NCBI RefSeq assembly: GCF_014212135.1
Contig: NZ_JACJVQ010000003.1
Location: forward strand, 248,001 to 312,000
Reading direction: 5' to 3'
DNA length: 64,000 nt
DNA from: Cohnella thailandensis
GTDB taxonomy: Bacteria > Bacillota > Bacilli > Paenibacillales > Paenibacillaceae
In this document: piece by piece, positions 33,561-42,475 of the stretch
How the letters are laid out: each line of letters starts with the position of its first letter
How positions within the stretch are numbered: the stretch's first letter is position 1
Translations under genes and position numbers: made by a program
The notes under the pieces: generated by a model
Databases searched by the model: none
The model's input: the letters and a program-made list of their open reading frames with translations, nothing else
Told to the model about the DNA's origin: nothing

Positions 33561-34070
33561 TCAGGTGAACAGTCCGCCTAAACGATCGTCGGCCGGAGGC
33601 GGGCAGCCCAGATGCCTCGCCATCGATACGATTTGGCCTTTGTGATGGAATTCATGCGTCGCCACATGGGTAAACAGCAGCAGAGGAGTAGGCGACTTCG
33701 GGTAACCTTGCCAGCTCTCGTCTTGCTCGATAGGTTCGGACCAACGATCTCGATACTCGTTCAAGAACCGTTGTACGAGCTCATCCGCTTCCGCGAATCT
33801 TGCGCGGGCGTACTTCACGTCGGCGCGTTCGATCTCGTGTACGGAAATATCCCAATGCTCGTTTATCCTCTTAAACGCATAAGATTCCAACCAGAATCGA
33901 TAACTGTCGACGACATGACATTGGGTTCGCATAATCGTTCCGCGCCCAAAACCGGGAACCGTTTGATGCAATAGCCGAGGAGGAAGCTCTTCCATGAAAG
34001 CGAACATGTTCTGTCTAGCTAGTCGGATCCAATCGTATTGTTGCCGCAGCACTTCCAACAACGTTATCAC
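33561..34070 (-). CDS. DinB/YfiT-like putative metalloenzyme
   Basis: A 169-residue four-helix-bundle protein of the DinB superfamily. The metal-binding His pattern is visible as CHVVDSYRFWLE near residue 50 and HVATHEFHHKGQI near residue 137. Some relatives are bacillithiol- or mycothiol-dependent transferases; the actual role here is unknown. The gene overlaps the sigma factor gene upstream by four bases (ATGA), so they are co-translated. Confidence 0.85.
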   Translation of the reverse strand: MITLLEVLRQQYDWIRLARQNMFAFMEELPPRLLHQTVPGFGRGTIMRTQCHVVDSYRFWLESYAFKRINEHWDISVHEIERADVKYARARFAEADELVQRFLNEYRDRWSEPIEQDESWQGYPKSPTPLLLFTHVATHEFHHKGQIVSMARHLGCPPPADDRLGGLFT

Positions 34071-34858
34071 TCCTCGAATGTCGAATATTCCTGTTCATCT
34101 GACCGTTTCAACTTCTCCGTTATCGTCAACACATGGCCGTCAGGGTCGATGATGGTAAAATAAAGCGTGCTTCCGCGCAATTCGATCCGATCCACCACGG
34201 AACCATCGTCTATCATCGTCTGATACGAACGGAAAATCGCATAGGGGTCCGCTCGCCGAAAGCCATCGACCAACGCTTCGAACACCTCGATGCTAAGACC
34301 GCGGCTTGGAGCTGTAATCGCGGAATCGTCCCAACATTCAGGGTGGCGCTCAACCGCCGTCTTCAGCCTTGTCCTCGCCCGCTTCAGGGCCGCTTTCACC
34401 GAGCCCTCGGATTGACCGAACAGCATTCCCGTTTCCTTCGCGGTAAAGTGAAAGACGTCGATCAGCAAGATAAGAACGACTTGCTTGGGTTCTAGCCGAT
34501 CGGACAACAGTTCGAGCGCCTCGCGCACATCCCACCTGCTCCATTCGTCATAAGAACCGACCAGGTGCTCTTCGAGCTGCCCTGCCTGCGGCTGCAGTTG
34601 GCGGCTGCGGCATATATCTACCCAAGCGTTCGCGGCAATCCGAAACAGAAAGGGCTTCGTGATTTCCCTGTTCGGGAACCGGGTATGCCAACGATAGGCT
34701 TTAATAAGCGCTTCCTGCAGCAAATCGTCCGCATCCCAAGCCGAGCCGGTCCTAGCCAGACAATACCGTCTCAGATCGCTCTGCAGCGGAAGCGTCATCT
34801 CCGCGAACGTCTCGTATCCCTCGTCCGACGGTGAGAATCGTTCAATACTTCGATCCAC
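34067..34858 (-). CDS. Sigma-70 family (ECF-like) factor with C-terminal extension
   Basis: 263 residues: sigma region 2 (LRRYCLARTGSAWDADDLLQEALIKAYRW), region 4 (LLIDVFHFTAKETGMLFGQSEGSVKAALKRARTRLK) and a C-terminal domain of about 90 residues (VFEALVDGFRRADPYAIFRSY onward) resembling the SnoaL-like tails of some ECF groups, thought to tune activity without a separate anti-sigma factor. The start is GTG 34858. It lies in a minus-strand series of two VOC genes, this sigma gene and DinB. Whether it acts as a sigma factor on its neighbours is unknown. Confidence 0.87.
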   Translation of the reverse strand: MDRSIERFSPSDEGYETFAEMTLPLQSDLRRYCLARTGSAWDADDLLQEALIKAYRWHTRFPNREITKPFLFRIAANAWVDICRSRQLQPQAGQLEEHLVGSYDEWSRWDVREALELLSDRLEPKQVVLILLIDVFHFTAKETGMLFGQSEGSVKAALKRARTRLKTAVERHPECWDDSAITAPSRGLSIEVFEALVDGFRRADPYAIFRSYQTMIDDGSVVDRIELRGSTLYFTIIDPDGHVLTITEKLKRSDEQEYSTFEE

Positions 34859-34876
34859 TCCCCACCAAACCCCTTT

Positions 34877-35275
34877 TCACTCGATCACCTGCGCTATCTC
34901 CCACAAATACCCGTCCGGATCGGCAAAACAAGCCGTCCGCCGCCCCCAAGGACGCGTTATCGGTCCATTCAGCAACTTAACGCCTCGCGCTTTCAATTCA
35001 TCGCATACCCGATCGGCGTCCGGCACTTGGATCGTGAACAGAAAACGTGCGCCATCTCCGACTCGACCAACCTTCGCCGGTTCAATTAGCTCCGGGGCAT
35101 TCGACAGATCTAAAAGATTAATGCATGTATTACCGTAATCGAACACCGCGCAGGATCTGTCTTCATATCGGATCGAAAGTTTGAAAGTCTCTTGGTAGAA
35201 AGCCTTCGACCGTTGCAAGTCTTCCACAAACAAAGTAATTTCGGTAATTTTATTTACCCAACCCGTTATCGCCAT
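34877..35275 (-). CDS. VOC family (glyoxalase/bleomycin-resistance-like) protein
   Basis: A 132-residue VOC fold: ITEITLFVEDLQRSKAFYQETF at the N-terminus and FADPDGYLWEIAQ at the C-terminus with the metal-site Glu. These small proteins are glyoxalase-like enzymes or drug-binding proteins; no substrate can be named. It lies 18 bp before the sigma gene and 27 bp after another VOC gene, so probably in one transcript. Confidence 0.88.
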   Translation of the reverse strand: MAITGWVNKITEITLFVEDLQRSKAFYQETFKLSIRYEDRSCAVFDYGNTCINLLDLSNAPELIEPAKVGRVGDGARFLFTIQVPDADRVCDELKARGVKLLNGPITRPWGRRTACFADPDGYLWEIAQVIE

Positions 35276-35302
35276 TCATAATCGACTCCTTCATTTGCGG
35301 CA

Positions 35303-35725
35303 CTATTGTTGCTTCCGAATCTTATTCTTGTGAGCAAAATACGGCGTCTGCCCCGTCTCTTCCACGATATCGACGGGATTTCCATCCAGATCGAATGCTT
35401 GGAAAAACCTGTGCCCATCCTCTTCGTGGATTTCGCTTAGTTCCGCTCCCTTTGCCTTAAGCTGTCTGTACGAATGGTCAATATCGTACGAAGTGAAATT
35501 GAAGTAAGGTATCGGGTGTTTGCCGGTATCGAATTGGACAGGCTGCGGCTTCTCCACTTTCCATAATATGACCAATGTTTGACCGTTAGGGAACGCGAGT
35601 CCGACCCGATAATCGGTCTTCTCAATCGTCTCCAGATCGAACATTCGAACATACCACTCCGCTGAACGTGTAATGTCGGTTACCGGAATGAAGATGGCGG
35701 ATACAAATGCGACGATTTTTTCCAT
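35303..35725 (-). CDS. VOC family protein
   Basis: A 140-residue VOC-fold protein: IFIPVTDITRSAEWYVRMFDLE, then a repeat half with FNFTSYDIDHSYRQLKAKGAEL and FFQAFDLDGNPVDIVEE. It is the first gene of the minus-strand group VOC, VOC, sigma, DinB. Its function is unknown. About 200 bp without a gene separates it from the TetR gene; nothing striking was seen there. Confidence 0.87.
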   Translation of the reverse strand: MEKIVAFVSAIFIPVTDITRSAEWYVRMFDLETIEKTDYRVGLAFPNGQTLVILWKVEKPQPVQFDTGKHPIPYFNFTSYDIDHSYRQLKAKGAELSEIHEEDGHRFFQAFDLDGNPVDIVEETGQTPYFAHKNKIRKQQ

Positions 35726-35924
35726 AGTAGATCAACACTCTCCTTAACCTGATTTTCAACCTATTAACGATAAAAATCCATCAAAAGATACGGGTAAGAA
35801 ATGAGGTCTTCAAAAAATTTGCTCGGCTTCTTCTTTGCTCCCCGTTGCCCGAGCACGCCAAAGAGGACCGAACAGGTCGCTCGCCAGCAACCTATTACAG
35901 CCCCTCCGGCTAAGACTATGCCTG

Positions 35925-36518
35925 CTACTGCCCCCGTCCTGCTAACCCATAGAAGAACAACTCCACCATTTGATCTATGCTTAGGGTTGTCCGTTCTTGA
36001 TTCGAAGCCTCCCACTGCCGGCCCAGCTCATTTTTGAACATCGTGAAGTAGCGCATCGTCAACTCTTCCGTCTGATCTTTACGAATATAATCCTCTTGTT
36101 TCCCGAGCTCGACAAACCTTCTGAAAAAGTGCTCGACCTTTTGCTCGCTATAGTCCTCCATCATTTGCATCAATCCACTTAACTCAGAGGATGGGGCTTT
36201 CTGAAACTCATCCGCCAACATTTTTAAGTTTCTGGCCTCCAAGAGCATGATCTCCTTAGTCTTCTCAGGAAAGGATAGCCCGGAATCAAGTATGTCCTCG
36301 CACTCGGCCAACCGCTTGTCCATCCAGTTCATTAGCGTATCGGCATAGAGCTGTTCTTTCGTCTTAAAGTAGTTATATATGGTAGCGGGGGAAACCTTCG
36401 CTTTATGCGCGATCTCATTCACGCTAACCTTCTGAAGGCCATATTTGAAAAATAGTTCAAAGGCCGCGTTGTGTATTTGCTCTATTTTTTTCTGTTTTCG
36501 TCGTTCGAAGCCGTCCAT
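35925..36518 (-). CDS. TetR-family repressor
   Basis: About 197 residues. N-terminal HTH: RRKQKKIEQIHNAAFELFFKYG then VSVNEIAHKAKVSPATIYNYFKTKEQLY; the C-terminal ligand domain is divergent. ATG 36518 follows GAGGTGAAG; a frame to 36584 has no start signal. It is divergent from the membrane protein/GNAT pair, whose promoter carries a palindrome at the expected transcription start and is the likely target. The promoter region is AT-rich compared with the surroundings. Confidence 0.92.
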   Translation of the reverse strand: MDGFERRKQKKIEQIHNAAFELFFKYGLQKVSVNEIAHKAKVSPATIYNYFKTKEQLYADTLMNWMDKRLAECEDILDSGLSFPEKTKEIMLLEARNLKMLADEFQKAPSSELSGLMQMMEDYSEQKVEHFFRRFVELGKQEDYIRKDQTEELTMRYFTMFKNELGRQWEASNQERTTLSIDQMVELFFYGLAGRGQ

Positions 36519-36583
36519 CCTCTTCACCTCATATGTACTGTAACCAAAGTTGTAGAGTATTTCAATAAAATCAGTATAAAACA

Positions 36584-36643
36584 TTGAATTTGCGAAATGA
36601 TGTAGTTATAATAATTTTGTAGTAATTTTATATATTTACTACA
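36584..36643 (+). promoter_or_regulatory. Promoter and TetR-type operator of the membrane protein/GNAT operon
   Basis: TTGAAT (36584-36589), 17 bp and a consensus TATAAT (36607-36612). A palindrome with 8-bp arms TGTAGTAA and TTACTACA (36618-36643) covers the predicted transcription start, so a bound repressor would block initiation. Confidence 0.7.
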
Positions 36644-36682
36644 TGACTATTGCAAACGTTAATTTTTGAGGAGGGTAATGAG

Positions 36683-37252
36683 ATGAAACCAATACGAATT
36701 CCTTCTTTTTTGCATGATGTTTTTGGTGAAAAACAGACCTCTGGGTCTATTCTGGCGATCCTGCTTTTTGGCGGAATCCTGACTTCCGCGCTATATTTGG
36801 TTTTCCCCGAAATGACGAGCCAGATGCCGGTATGGCGAAGCGCCGCAGCGTTATTGTTGATATTCGATATTTTTTCCGGATGCATAGCGAATTTTACGGC
36901 TTCAACCAGCAACTTTTATGCGGCTAGAAGAACGAACCGGATCGTATTCATTGCGATACATTTCCATATCGTGCTTGTTGCGATTCTTCTTCACGGCGAC
37001 ATTTGGAATTCGTTGGGGGTTTGGGCTTATACGGTAATTGGCGCATTTATCGTAAATGCTCTTATCGGCAAGCATTCGCAGCCATTCGTTGCGGGTTTGC
37101 TCTTGTCCGTCGGCTTCGGCTTCATTCCTATGCTGCCGGGAATACCGCCGTTTATGCTGATTATCAGTCTATTGTTTATGCTTAAGGTGCTCTATAGCTT
37201 CGCCGTCGATCATTATGGCCAAGCACGACGTGACTCCGGTGAAGAACTATGA
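36683..37252 (+). CDS. Six-TM membrane protein of unknown function
   Basis: About 189 residues with six hydrophobic segments (starting LAILLFGGILTSALYLVF and ending MLIISLLFMLKVLYSFAV). No known family is recognised. ATG 36683 is preceded by GAGGAGGG. The GNAT gene overlaps its stop by four bases (ATGA). TetR-family control suggests an inducible role, for instance in handling a membrane-active compound, but this is only context. Confidence 0.7.
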   Translation: MKPIRIPSFLHDVFGEKQTSGSILAILLFGGILTSALYLVFPEMTSQMPVWRSAAALLLIFDIFSGCIANFTASTSNFYAARRTNRIVFIAIHFHIVLVAILLHGDIWNSLGVWAYTVIGAFIVNALIGKHSQPFVAGLLLSVGFGFIPMLPGIPPFMLIISLLFMLKVLYSFAVDHYGQARRDSGEEL

Positions 37253-37893
37253 ATACTTCGCTCCGAATATCTAAGCTGTCTAAGTCGGATAAAGCCCCGT
37301 TCGTATCCCTGATGAGCAGAGCGTTTTCCCGGGACCCCTTGTTTCTGCATTTGTTCGGCGATTCCGAGCATGACCTTAAGGCAAGCAGAAAGGTGACGGC
37401 ATTCGTATCCTTTATGTTTGATAAAAGCTTTTTACTTCATGAAGAAGCGCTAGGCTTTTTTGAGAATGAGATTCTTCTCGGCGCATATGTCGTAGAAAAG
37501 CCGCGAGCAGATATGCTTCGGAGTATAAGAGGAGGATTGTTGCTGATCGGGAGGGTGCTTCCCTTGATGTTTCGGTTGTCCTGGCAAACGCTGCGTCTTC
37601 TTAACGGCTATATGCGAGTCACAAAGTCTGCCGTACCTCCACGGATGCATCATTACCTTATTATGATTGGAGTAGAACCGGAGAGTCAGGGAAAGGGCGT
37701 CGGCAAGGCCCTGCTGAACCATCTGTTGACTACAGTAAGTGCGGATCGGTACTCATTGGGAATCGCGTTGGATACGGAAAATGAAGAAAATATCAAGATC
37801 TATCGAAGGTTTGGGTTTGCCTTGAGCAGAGAGACGAAATTCAACGATTTACCGGTTTACTGCATGTTCTATAAAAAAGACACGGATTTATAA
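37249..37893 (+). CDS. GNAT family N-acetyltransferase
   Basis: A 214-residue protein with the GNAT acetyl-CoA site in LIMIGVEPESQGKGVGKALL (motif A, QGKGVGK) and the later IKIYRRFGFALS (motif B). The long N-terminal part before motif A has an inserted hydrophobic segment. It is translationally coupled to the membrane protein gene before it, so a joint function under the TetR regulator is likely. The acceptor is unknown. Confidence 0.87.
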   Translation: MNTSLRISKLSKSDKAPFVSLMSRAFSRDPLFLHLFGDSEHDLKASRKVTAFVSFMFDKSFLLHEEALGFFENEILLGAYVVEKPRADMLRSIRGGLLLIGRVLPLMFRLSWQTLRLLNGYMRVTKSAVPPRMHHYLIMIGVEPESQGKGVGKALLNHLLTTVSADRYSLGIALDTENEENIKIYRRFGFALSRETKFNDLPVYCMFYKKDTDL

Positions 37894-37936
37894 ACGAGAT
37901 GATCTGTTGCGCTTCAGGGTTATGTTAGCTTATAAG

Positions 37937-37981
37937 AAAAAAATACAGAGCGACGGCATCCCTTTCGCCGTGCTCTGTATT
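37937..37981 (-). terminator. Terminator of the VOC gene at 38003
   Basis: A stem AATACAGAGC/GCTCTGTATT extended by ACGGC/GCCGT with one bulge, followed on the minus strand by seven T. Confidence 0.8.
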
Positions 37982-38002
37982 AAATTTCGAATACTAAAAA
38001 AT

Positions 38003-38416
38003 TTACTCATCTACCGTCGCAATCGGATTGACCGCAAAGATCGAATGAATGTTGCCGTCAGGATCTGCGAAGAACCCCGTCGTGTGGCCCCAGTCCATGG
38101 ATCTCGGCTCCGTTATCGGCGTAGCTCCCTTTGAAACGAAGTCATTATACGTATCGCGAACGATTTCCGGCGACTCGCACTGAAAATTCAATTCAAAGGC
38201 TTGACCCTTGCGTTCTTCAATAAAGGAATGATGCCCGTTCGTATTATCGGCCATTAAAGCCTTGGAACAAATCGCGAAGCGAACGCCGTTATTCTCGAAT
38301 TCGGCATAATGGCTTTCTTCGACAACGATAGGAAATCCAATTACTTCTCGATAGAACTTAGCCAACCGGGATACATCATTCGACATGATCGTAATCCCCT
38401 CTAACTGCACTTTCAT
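38003..38416 (-). CDS. VOC family protein
   Basis: A 137-residue VOC-fold protein: LEGITIMSNDVSRLAKFYREVIGFPIVVEE at the start, with HYAEFENNGVRFAI, and GFFADPDGNIHSIFAV at the end. A single-gene unit with its own terminator. The reaction is unknown. Confidence 0.86.
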   Translation of the reverse strand: MKVQLEGITIMSNDVSRLAKFYREVIGFPIVVEESHYAEFENNGVRFAICSKALMADNTNGHHSFIEERKGQAFELNFQCESPEIVRDTYNDFVSKGATPITEPRSMDWGHTTGFFADPDGNIHSIFAVNPIATVDE

Positions 38417-38553
38417 CCGTACGACACTCCTTTATCCTTATCGATGATCGCTTTTCCACCACCTATAATAGCATAAATAGGTAATTACACCATGGCACTC
38501 CAGCTTTCTTCTTATCCCTTACGATGCGCAACATCCCTTGCCGCAAATGGATA

Positions 38554-38597
38554 TTGCTACCTTTTGTATATCTGTTATATAATATATATAACAGATA
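38554..38597 (+). promoter_or_regulatory. Promoter and 29-bp operator of the GntR/SecA2 operon
   Basis: TTGCTA (38554-38559), 18 bp and consensus TATAAT (38578-38583). A palindrome with perfect 13-bp arms TATCTGTTATATA and TATATAACAGATA around 3 bp (38569-38597) covers the -10, typical of autorepressing YtrA-type GntR proteins. Confidence 0.8.
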
Positions 38598-38632
38598 GCG
38601 TCGCTGTTCTGTGCCAAAAGGAGAGACATTTC

Positions 38633-39034
38633 ATGTTCATCGAGCTGGATCTGCAATCAGAGACTCCGCTATACGAGCAATTAATGAACCAGCTGATCGA
38701 AGGGATCGCTTCGGGCGCGTTGAAGCCGGGCGATCCGCTTCCATCCGTCAGGAATCTAGCGGAGAATCTAGGCATTAATCTCCATACCGTCAATAAGTCG
38801 TATACCTTGCTGAAGCAGGATGGTTTTCTGCAAGTGCACCGGAAGAAGGGCGTTGTCGTCCAGCCGGACGCGATGCCGGGCGTGACGGCGGAATTCGAGG
38901 CCAAGCTGGTCCGGCAGCTTCGTTCGCTCGCGGCGGAAGCGGCCGTGCGCGGAATGACGGAAGAAGCTTTCGTGACCCAATGCAGAAAACTGTATGGGGA
39001 CACCATTATGAAGCGCGGAGGGGACGGGCAATGA
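38633..39034 (+). CDS. GntR-family regulator, YtrA type
   Basis: A 133-residue protein: winged HTH with TPLYEQLMNQLIEGIASGALKPGDPLPSVRNLAENLGINLHTV and only a short C-terminal helix region, the YtrA subfamily layout, which lacks a ligand domain. ATG 38633 follows AAAGGAGAG. It heads an operon with a DUF1648/DUF5808 membrane protein, whose ATG overlaps its stop, and a SecA2-like gene. The palindrome over the -10 is its probable operator. Confidence 0.92.
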   Translation: MFIELDLQSETPLYEQLMNQLIEGIASGALKPGDPLPSVRNLAENLGINLHTVNKSYTLLKQDGFLQVHRKKGVVVQPDAMPGVTAEFEAKLVRQLRSLAAEAAVRGMTEEAFVTQCRKLYGDTIMKRGGDGQ

Positions 39035-40140
39035 TGATGAATGGAACTGTCATAGCAGTCGCGAGCCTATATTTTCTTCAAGCCCTGTTGATCGGTGTAC
39101 AGAATTTCTTCGGTCCCCGAGCCCTCTTGTTTGGAGTGCCGATTCCGGCTGCCGATACGCAGGATCCAGCCGTTCGTCGAATACGCGTGCAATATACGAT
39201 TCTGATGGGGATATTCGTGCTGATTGTGGCCGCCGCTTGCTTCGCATGGATTCGGTACCTGGACGCTGCGCACGCCTTAGTCTACCTTTTGGCCGCCCTT
39301 CTCGCTCAATTTCCGCTCTCCGGCCTTGCGATCGCGATCTGCAGACAATCGGCGCTGCGGTTGAAGGCAACCCGCGGATGGCAAGTCCCCGTCGAGAACA
39401 GAAGGGCAGCCAGCATCTCGAACAGACGGCATCGTTCCCCCGTGCTCGGCTTGCCATGGTTCGGTGCTCACTTGGCCGTCATCGCGGTTTGCATCATCAT
39501 CGCCATGGTGAAGTGGAACGATATCCCGGTTCAATTTGCCATCCAATGGAACGCGGACAGAATACCGGACTGGTATCGCTGGTATTCCACCAAGTCCATC
39601 GGTTCCGTCTTCTATGAGAACTTTGGACAGCTTATCGGAACCGGAATTTTTATGCTTCTGAACCTCGTCATCGGCAGAACAAGAACGTCTCTGGATCCGA
39701 AAGACCCGGAAGGCTCGCTGCAAAAGCAAATTCGGTACAAGCGAATCAACTCTTTCGCGATATGGGGGATTTCGCTGGTTGTGACCGTATTCTTGGGGCT
39801 CTTCCAAGCGGGCAGGATTTATTCCTTCCAGTTGGACTTGTGGATCCATTTAACGCTCGCGCTCCTGCTTACGGCCTATCTGCTGCTGCTGGGCATGGTC
39901 GTTTATCTGAGGGCGAGGGGACTGGATCAGCAACGAGATATCCCTTCGCAGGACAATCGATATTGGAAAATATCGGGGATAACCTATTGCAATCCTGATG
40001 ATCCGGCGATCTTCGTTCCTAAACCTTACGGCATGGGCTGGACCGTCAATATGGCCAAACCGATGGGCCGGCTAGCGATCGCAGCGATCGTGGGAGTTCC
40101 TATTCTGCTCTTGGTATGGGTATGGCTTCTAATCATGTAA
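39031..40140 (+). CDS. DUF1648/DUF5808 multi-pass membrane protein
   Basis: About 369 residues with eight or more TM segments. The middle part has the DUF1648-like IPVQFAIQWNADRIPDWY; near the C-terminus YWKISGITYCNPDDPAIFVP and GMGWTVN match the DUF5808 motif. Proteins of this type are encoded beside YtrA-type GntR regulators in many Bacilli. ATG 39031 lies in ATGATGATGA, overlapping the GntR stop. Its role is unknown; cell-envelope stress has been suggested for such loci. Confidence 0.83.
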   Translation: MMMNGTVIAVASLYFLQALLIGVQNFFGPRALLFGVPIPAADTQDPAVRRIRVQYTILMGIFVLIVAAACFAWIRYLDAAHALVYLLAALLAQFPLSGLAIAICRQSALRLKATRGWQVPVENRRAASISNRRHRSPVLGLPWFGAHLAVIAVCIIIAMVKWNDIPVQFAIQWNADRIPDWYRWYSTKSIGSVFYENFGQLIGTGIFMLLNLVIGRTRTSLDPKDPEGSLQKQIRYKRINSFAIWGISLVVTVFLGLFQAGRIYSFQLDLWIHLTLALLLTAYLLLLGMVVYLRARGLDQQRDIPSQDNRYWKISGITYCNPDDPAIFVPKPYGMGWTVNMAKPMGRLAIAAIVGVPILLLVWVWLLIM

Positions 40141-40163
40141 TTTGAAGGAGAGGTCGAATTCCG

Positions 40164-42452
40164 ATGAATGCAGCCGTCAAGTGGATGCAAAAATTCGAAG
40201 ACCGCGACACCCGGCATAAGCTGAAAGGCTATCGGGACAAAGCGGAGCTCATCCGCAAACGGAATTGGGAGGCATTGGACGACAAGCGGTTGCAAGCGGA
40301 ATCTCTCCGGTTGAAGAAGGAAGCCCAATCGGGGACGCCTTTGGACGAGCTGCTTATTGATGCCTATGCGCTAGCCTGCGAGGCAGCGAAGAGAACGCTC
40401 GGATTACAGCCATACGATGTCCAGATCATGGCTGCCATCGCTCTGCACGAGGGATTTCTGATCGAGCAGCATACCGGCGAAGGCAAAACGCTCTCCGCCG
40501 TTATGCCTGCTTACCTAAACGCGCTAACCGGCGAAGGCGTTCATGTGCTGACATTTAACGATTATTTGGCCAATCGGGATGCGGAATGGATGGGCCCGAT
40601 CTATCGTTTCCTCGGATTGACGGTAAACTCGGTTCAAGCGGGCATGAGCTTGTCCGAGAAACGGGAAGCATACGCCGCGGATATCACCTATGTTACGGCC
40701 AAAGAGGCGGGATTCGATTATTTGCGCGACGCGATCGCGCTAAATCCAGCCGATACCGTGCATCGTCCTTTCCATTACGTCATCGTCGACGAGGCGGATT
40801 CCCTGCTTCTCGACGAAGCGCGGGTGCCGTTAGTCATCGCCGGCGAGCCGGACTCTTCCGGCAACGACGGCGTTCGTTTCGCGGAAGTGGCTAGTCAGCT
40901 CGAGCAAGGGAAGCATTATGTATTCGACGAGTTCGAACGGAACGTTTATTTGAACGAAGCGGGCGCTGCGAAGGCGGAGTCGCTGCTGGGATGCGGCAAC
41001 TTGTACGAAAGCCATAATAGCCAGTTGTTATCGTCGCTAAATTGCGCGCTGCATGCGGAAGCACTATTGAGAAGAGATGTCGATTACATTGTCCGGGATG
41101 GAAGGATCGAGCTGATCGACGAATATACCGGCCGCGTGGCGGAGAACAGGCATTTGCCGGACGGGCTGCAAGCCGCGCTTGCGGCCAAGGAAGGGCTGCA
41201 GCCCTTGGCCGGCGGGCAAATTCTCGGGACGATCACCCTGCAACACTTCCTCAGCCTATATCCGAAGATTTGCGGGATGACGGCTACCGCGCAAGCTTCC
41301 GCAATAGAATTCGAAGAAATTTATGGGCTTCAGGTCGTGCAAATTCCTCCGAACCGGCCAAACCTACGGATCGACCATCCGCACCGGATTTATACCCATA
41401 AAGAGGCTAAACTCAAGGCTCTTGTACAAGAAATCTCGTCCGTTCATGCGACGGGACGTCCGATTCTCATCGGTACGTCAAGCGTCGGGGAGTCCGACAG
41501 GCTGGCGGAGGCGCTGGCGGCTGCCGACGTGCCTTGCCAGGTTCTGAATGCGAGAAACGATGCGCAAGAAGCCGAGATCATCGCCAGAGCGGGAGAAATC
41601 GGCGCCGTGACGGTATCGACGAATATGGCGGGACGCGGCGTCGACATTCGGCTCGGCGGCGGCGACCCCTCACAGGCAGAGGTTGTCGCCAAGCTGGGCG
41701 GGTTGTACGTGATCGGTACGCATGTGAACGAGAGCGTGCGGATCGACGACCAACTGCGCGGGCGTTCCGGCCGCCAAGGCGACCCGGGAGCTTCCGTATT
41801 CTTCGTAAGCTTGGAGGACGAGCTGATCCTTCAGTTCGGCATCGATAAAGCGATTCCGCCCAGGTATCGCGATCTTAGGCTGGATGAGGCTCTCGAAGAG
41901 TCGGCGCTCCGGAGCAATATCGCGCATATTCAGCGCGTTATTATGGGGCAGAACTTCCATATCCGCCGGGAACTGAACCATTATTCGGATATGGTGGAGG
42001 ACCAGAGACGTCTTCTATACGAGGAGCGGCTCCGAATTTTGACGGGCGAGAAGCCGATGAGCCCATCGGAGCAGCGGGTACGGCTTTTTTATATCGACAA
42101 GTGCTGGGCCGACCATCTGGCATACGTCTCTTACATTCGCGAAGGCATCCACTTGGAGGGCATTACCAGCCGCAATCCGATCGCTGAATTTCATGAGCAA
42201 ATCATGCAAGCATACGAGCAAATTCCGGATCGAATAAATCAAGAGTCGGCGGATATGCTCGCAAGGCTCGGAGGCTCGAACGATCCGGCGGAGTGGGAGA
42301 AGCTCGGGCTGAAGAGTCCTGCTTCCACTCGGACTTATATCATCAGCGATCAATACATGCAGAAGACGCGCGGCACATGGAGCCCGGCTACGGTAGTCGC
42401 TTATTGGCTTCGCAAGATTTTGAGGCCGGTGTTCAGGCTGTCTGAATATTGA
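40164..42452 (+). CDS. secA2: SecA2-like preprotein translocase ATPase
   Basis: 762 residues with the full SecA motor: Walker A HTGEGKT (about residues 104-110), LTFNDYLANRDAEWMGPIYRFLGL, Walker B VIVDEADSLLLDEAR, the linker and motif region with STNMAGRGVDIRLGG, and IDDQLRGRSGRQGDPG. It lacks the C-terminal zinc-binding tail of housekeeping SecA and is shorter (about 835 is usual), fitting an accessory SecA2. It is last in the GntR/DUF5808 operon, with no SecY2 or glycosylated adhesin gene nearby, so it likely works with the normal SecYEG to export a special subset of proteins. GAAGGAGAGG precedes the ATG. Confidence 0.83.
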   Translation: MNAAVKWMQKFEDRDTRHKLKGYRDKAELIRKRNWEALDDKRLQAESLRLKKEAQSGTPLDELLIDAYALACEAAKRTLGLQPYDVQIMAAIALHEGFLIEQHTGEGKTLSAVMPAYLNALTGEGVHVLTFNDYLANRDAEWMGPIYRFLGLTVNSVQAGMSLSEKREAYAADITYVTAKEAGFDYLRDAIALNPADTVHRPFHYVIVDEADSLLLDEARVPLVIAGEPDSSGNDGVRFAEVASQLEQGKHYVFDEFERNVYLNEAGAAKAESLLGCGNLYESHNSQLLSSLNCALHAEALLRRDVDYIVRDGRIELIDEYTGRVAENRHLPDGLQAALAAKEGLQPLAGGQILGTITLQHFLSLYPKICGMTATAQASAIEFEEIYGLQVVQIPPNRPNLRIDHPHRIYTHKEAKLKALVQEISSVHATGRPILIGTSSVGESDRLAEALAAADVPCQVLNARNDAQEAEIIARAGEIGAVTVSTNMAGRGVDIRLGGGDPSQAEVVAKLGGLYVIGTHVNESVRIDDQLRGRSGRQGDPGASVFFVSLEDELILQFGIDKAIPPRYRDLRLDEALEESALRSNIAHIQRVIMGQNFHIRRELNHYSDMVEDQRRLLYEERLRILTGEKPMSPSEQRVRLFYIDKCWADHLAYVSYIREGIHLEGITSRNPIAEFHEQIMQAYEQIPDRINQESADMLARLGGSNDPAEWEKLGLKSPASTRTYIISDQYMQKTRGTWSPATVVAYWLRKILRPVFRLSEY

Positions 42453-42475
42453 TGCGGCGCAGCTTCATTTCCACT

